The notes under the pieces are model-generated. The model saw nothing but the letters and a program-made list of their open reading frames with translations. It made no database searches and was not told the DNA's origin. This document shows, piece by piece, positions 41,981 to 41,991 of a DNA stretch of 41,991 bases (positions are counted from its first letter, which is position 1; each line of letters opens with the position of its first letter). The stretch is taken from NCBI GenBank assembly GCA_036704125.1, contig DATNQI010000082.1:1-41991 (forward strand), given 5' to 3'. This DNA comes from Pantanalinema sp. (lineage in GTDB: Bacteria; Cyanobacteriota; Sericytochromatia; S15B-MN24; UBA4093). Both the position numbers and the translations under genes were made by a program.

Positions 41981-41991
41981 AGAAAGGAGGT
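41981..41991 (-). rRNA. rrs: 16S rRNA, extreme 3' end
   Basis: The minus strand reads ACCTCCTTTCT, the universal 16S 3' tail with the anti-Shine-Dalgarno CCTCC. The rest of the gene lies beyond the window. tRNA-Ile and tRNA-Ala directly downstream confirm it. Confidence 0.9.

Overview
The window is GC-rich bacterial chromosome (about two-thirds G+C) with dense coding on both strands, short operons, frequent TTG/GTG starts and no phage, transposase or CRISPR. The palindrome GCGATCGC (cyanobacterial HIP1) occurs about 28 times by eye, where base composition alone predicts one or two. Together with a complete flagellar late-gene set arranged as in Bacillus (yvyF-flgM-flgN-flgK-flgL-fliW-csrA, then flhF-flhG), this suggests a flagellated, non-photosynthetic relative of Cyanobacteria, perhaps Sericytochromatia-like. 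That placement is inference; no photosynthesis gene is present and the visible 16S rRNA is only 11 bases.

Layout. 1-3303 (minus): tyrS, a PdtaS-type histidine kinase and an ANTAR response regulator cut by the window edge, behind one sigma-70-like promoter. 3683-8743: citrate synthase (+), a propeller lipoprotein (-), malate dehydrogenase (-) and a clan GH-A glycosidase (-). 8863-13247 (+): uvrC, a coiled-coil M23 peptidase and an S41 C-terminal processing protease. 13305-14357 (-): an NHL-repeat lipoprotein. 14560-19681 (+): an actin-like ATPase, a coiled-coil protein and a small lytic transglycosylase lead directly into flgF, flgG, a FlgJ-type rod protein and yvyF. A terminator and a near-consensus sigma-28 promoter follow, then flgM-flgN-flgK-flgL-fliW-csrA, then flhF-flhG from their own promoter. 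26607-29514: two lipoproteins behind a structured leader, an orphan membrane protein and a RodZ-HTH/DivIVA-like fusion. 29767-33347: recN with a coupled unknown gene, a lipoprotein and a DUF2892 membrane protein. 33480-38031 (minus): csaB-wecG/tagA-ftsE-ftsX and an unknown gene, an envelope and division operon. 38203-41297: a protein of four tandem MshEN-like units and three orphan genes. 41391-41991 (minus): the 3' tip of 16S rRNA, tRNA-Ile(GAT), tRNA-Ala(TGC), a strong terminator, and a separate tRNA-Ala(CGC) with its own promoter and terminator.

The features that stand out are: (i) a three-copy, 83-103 bp intergenic element with terminal inverted repeats and a central GCCGCC/GGCGGC hairpin, starting exactly on the TAG stop codon of the preceding gene in two copies; (ii) a 16S-Ile-Ala unit that ends in a terminator with no 23S following; (iii) HIP1 enrichment; (iv) an actin-like/coiled-coil pair heading the flagellar rod operon; (v) a repeated GGGCAAGGAGGCCC hairpin with a CsrA-like core, once in the structured leader of a lipoprotein gene.
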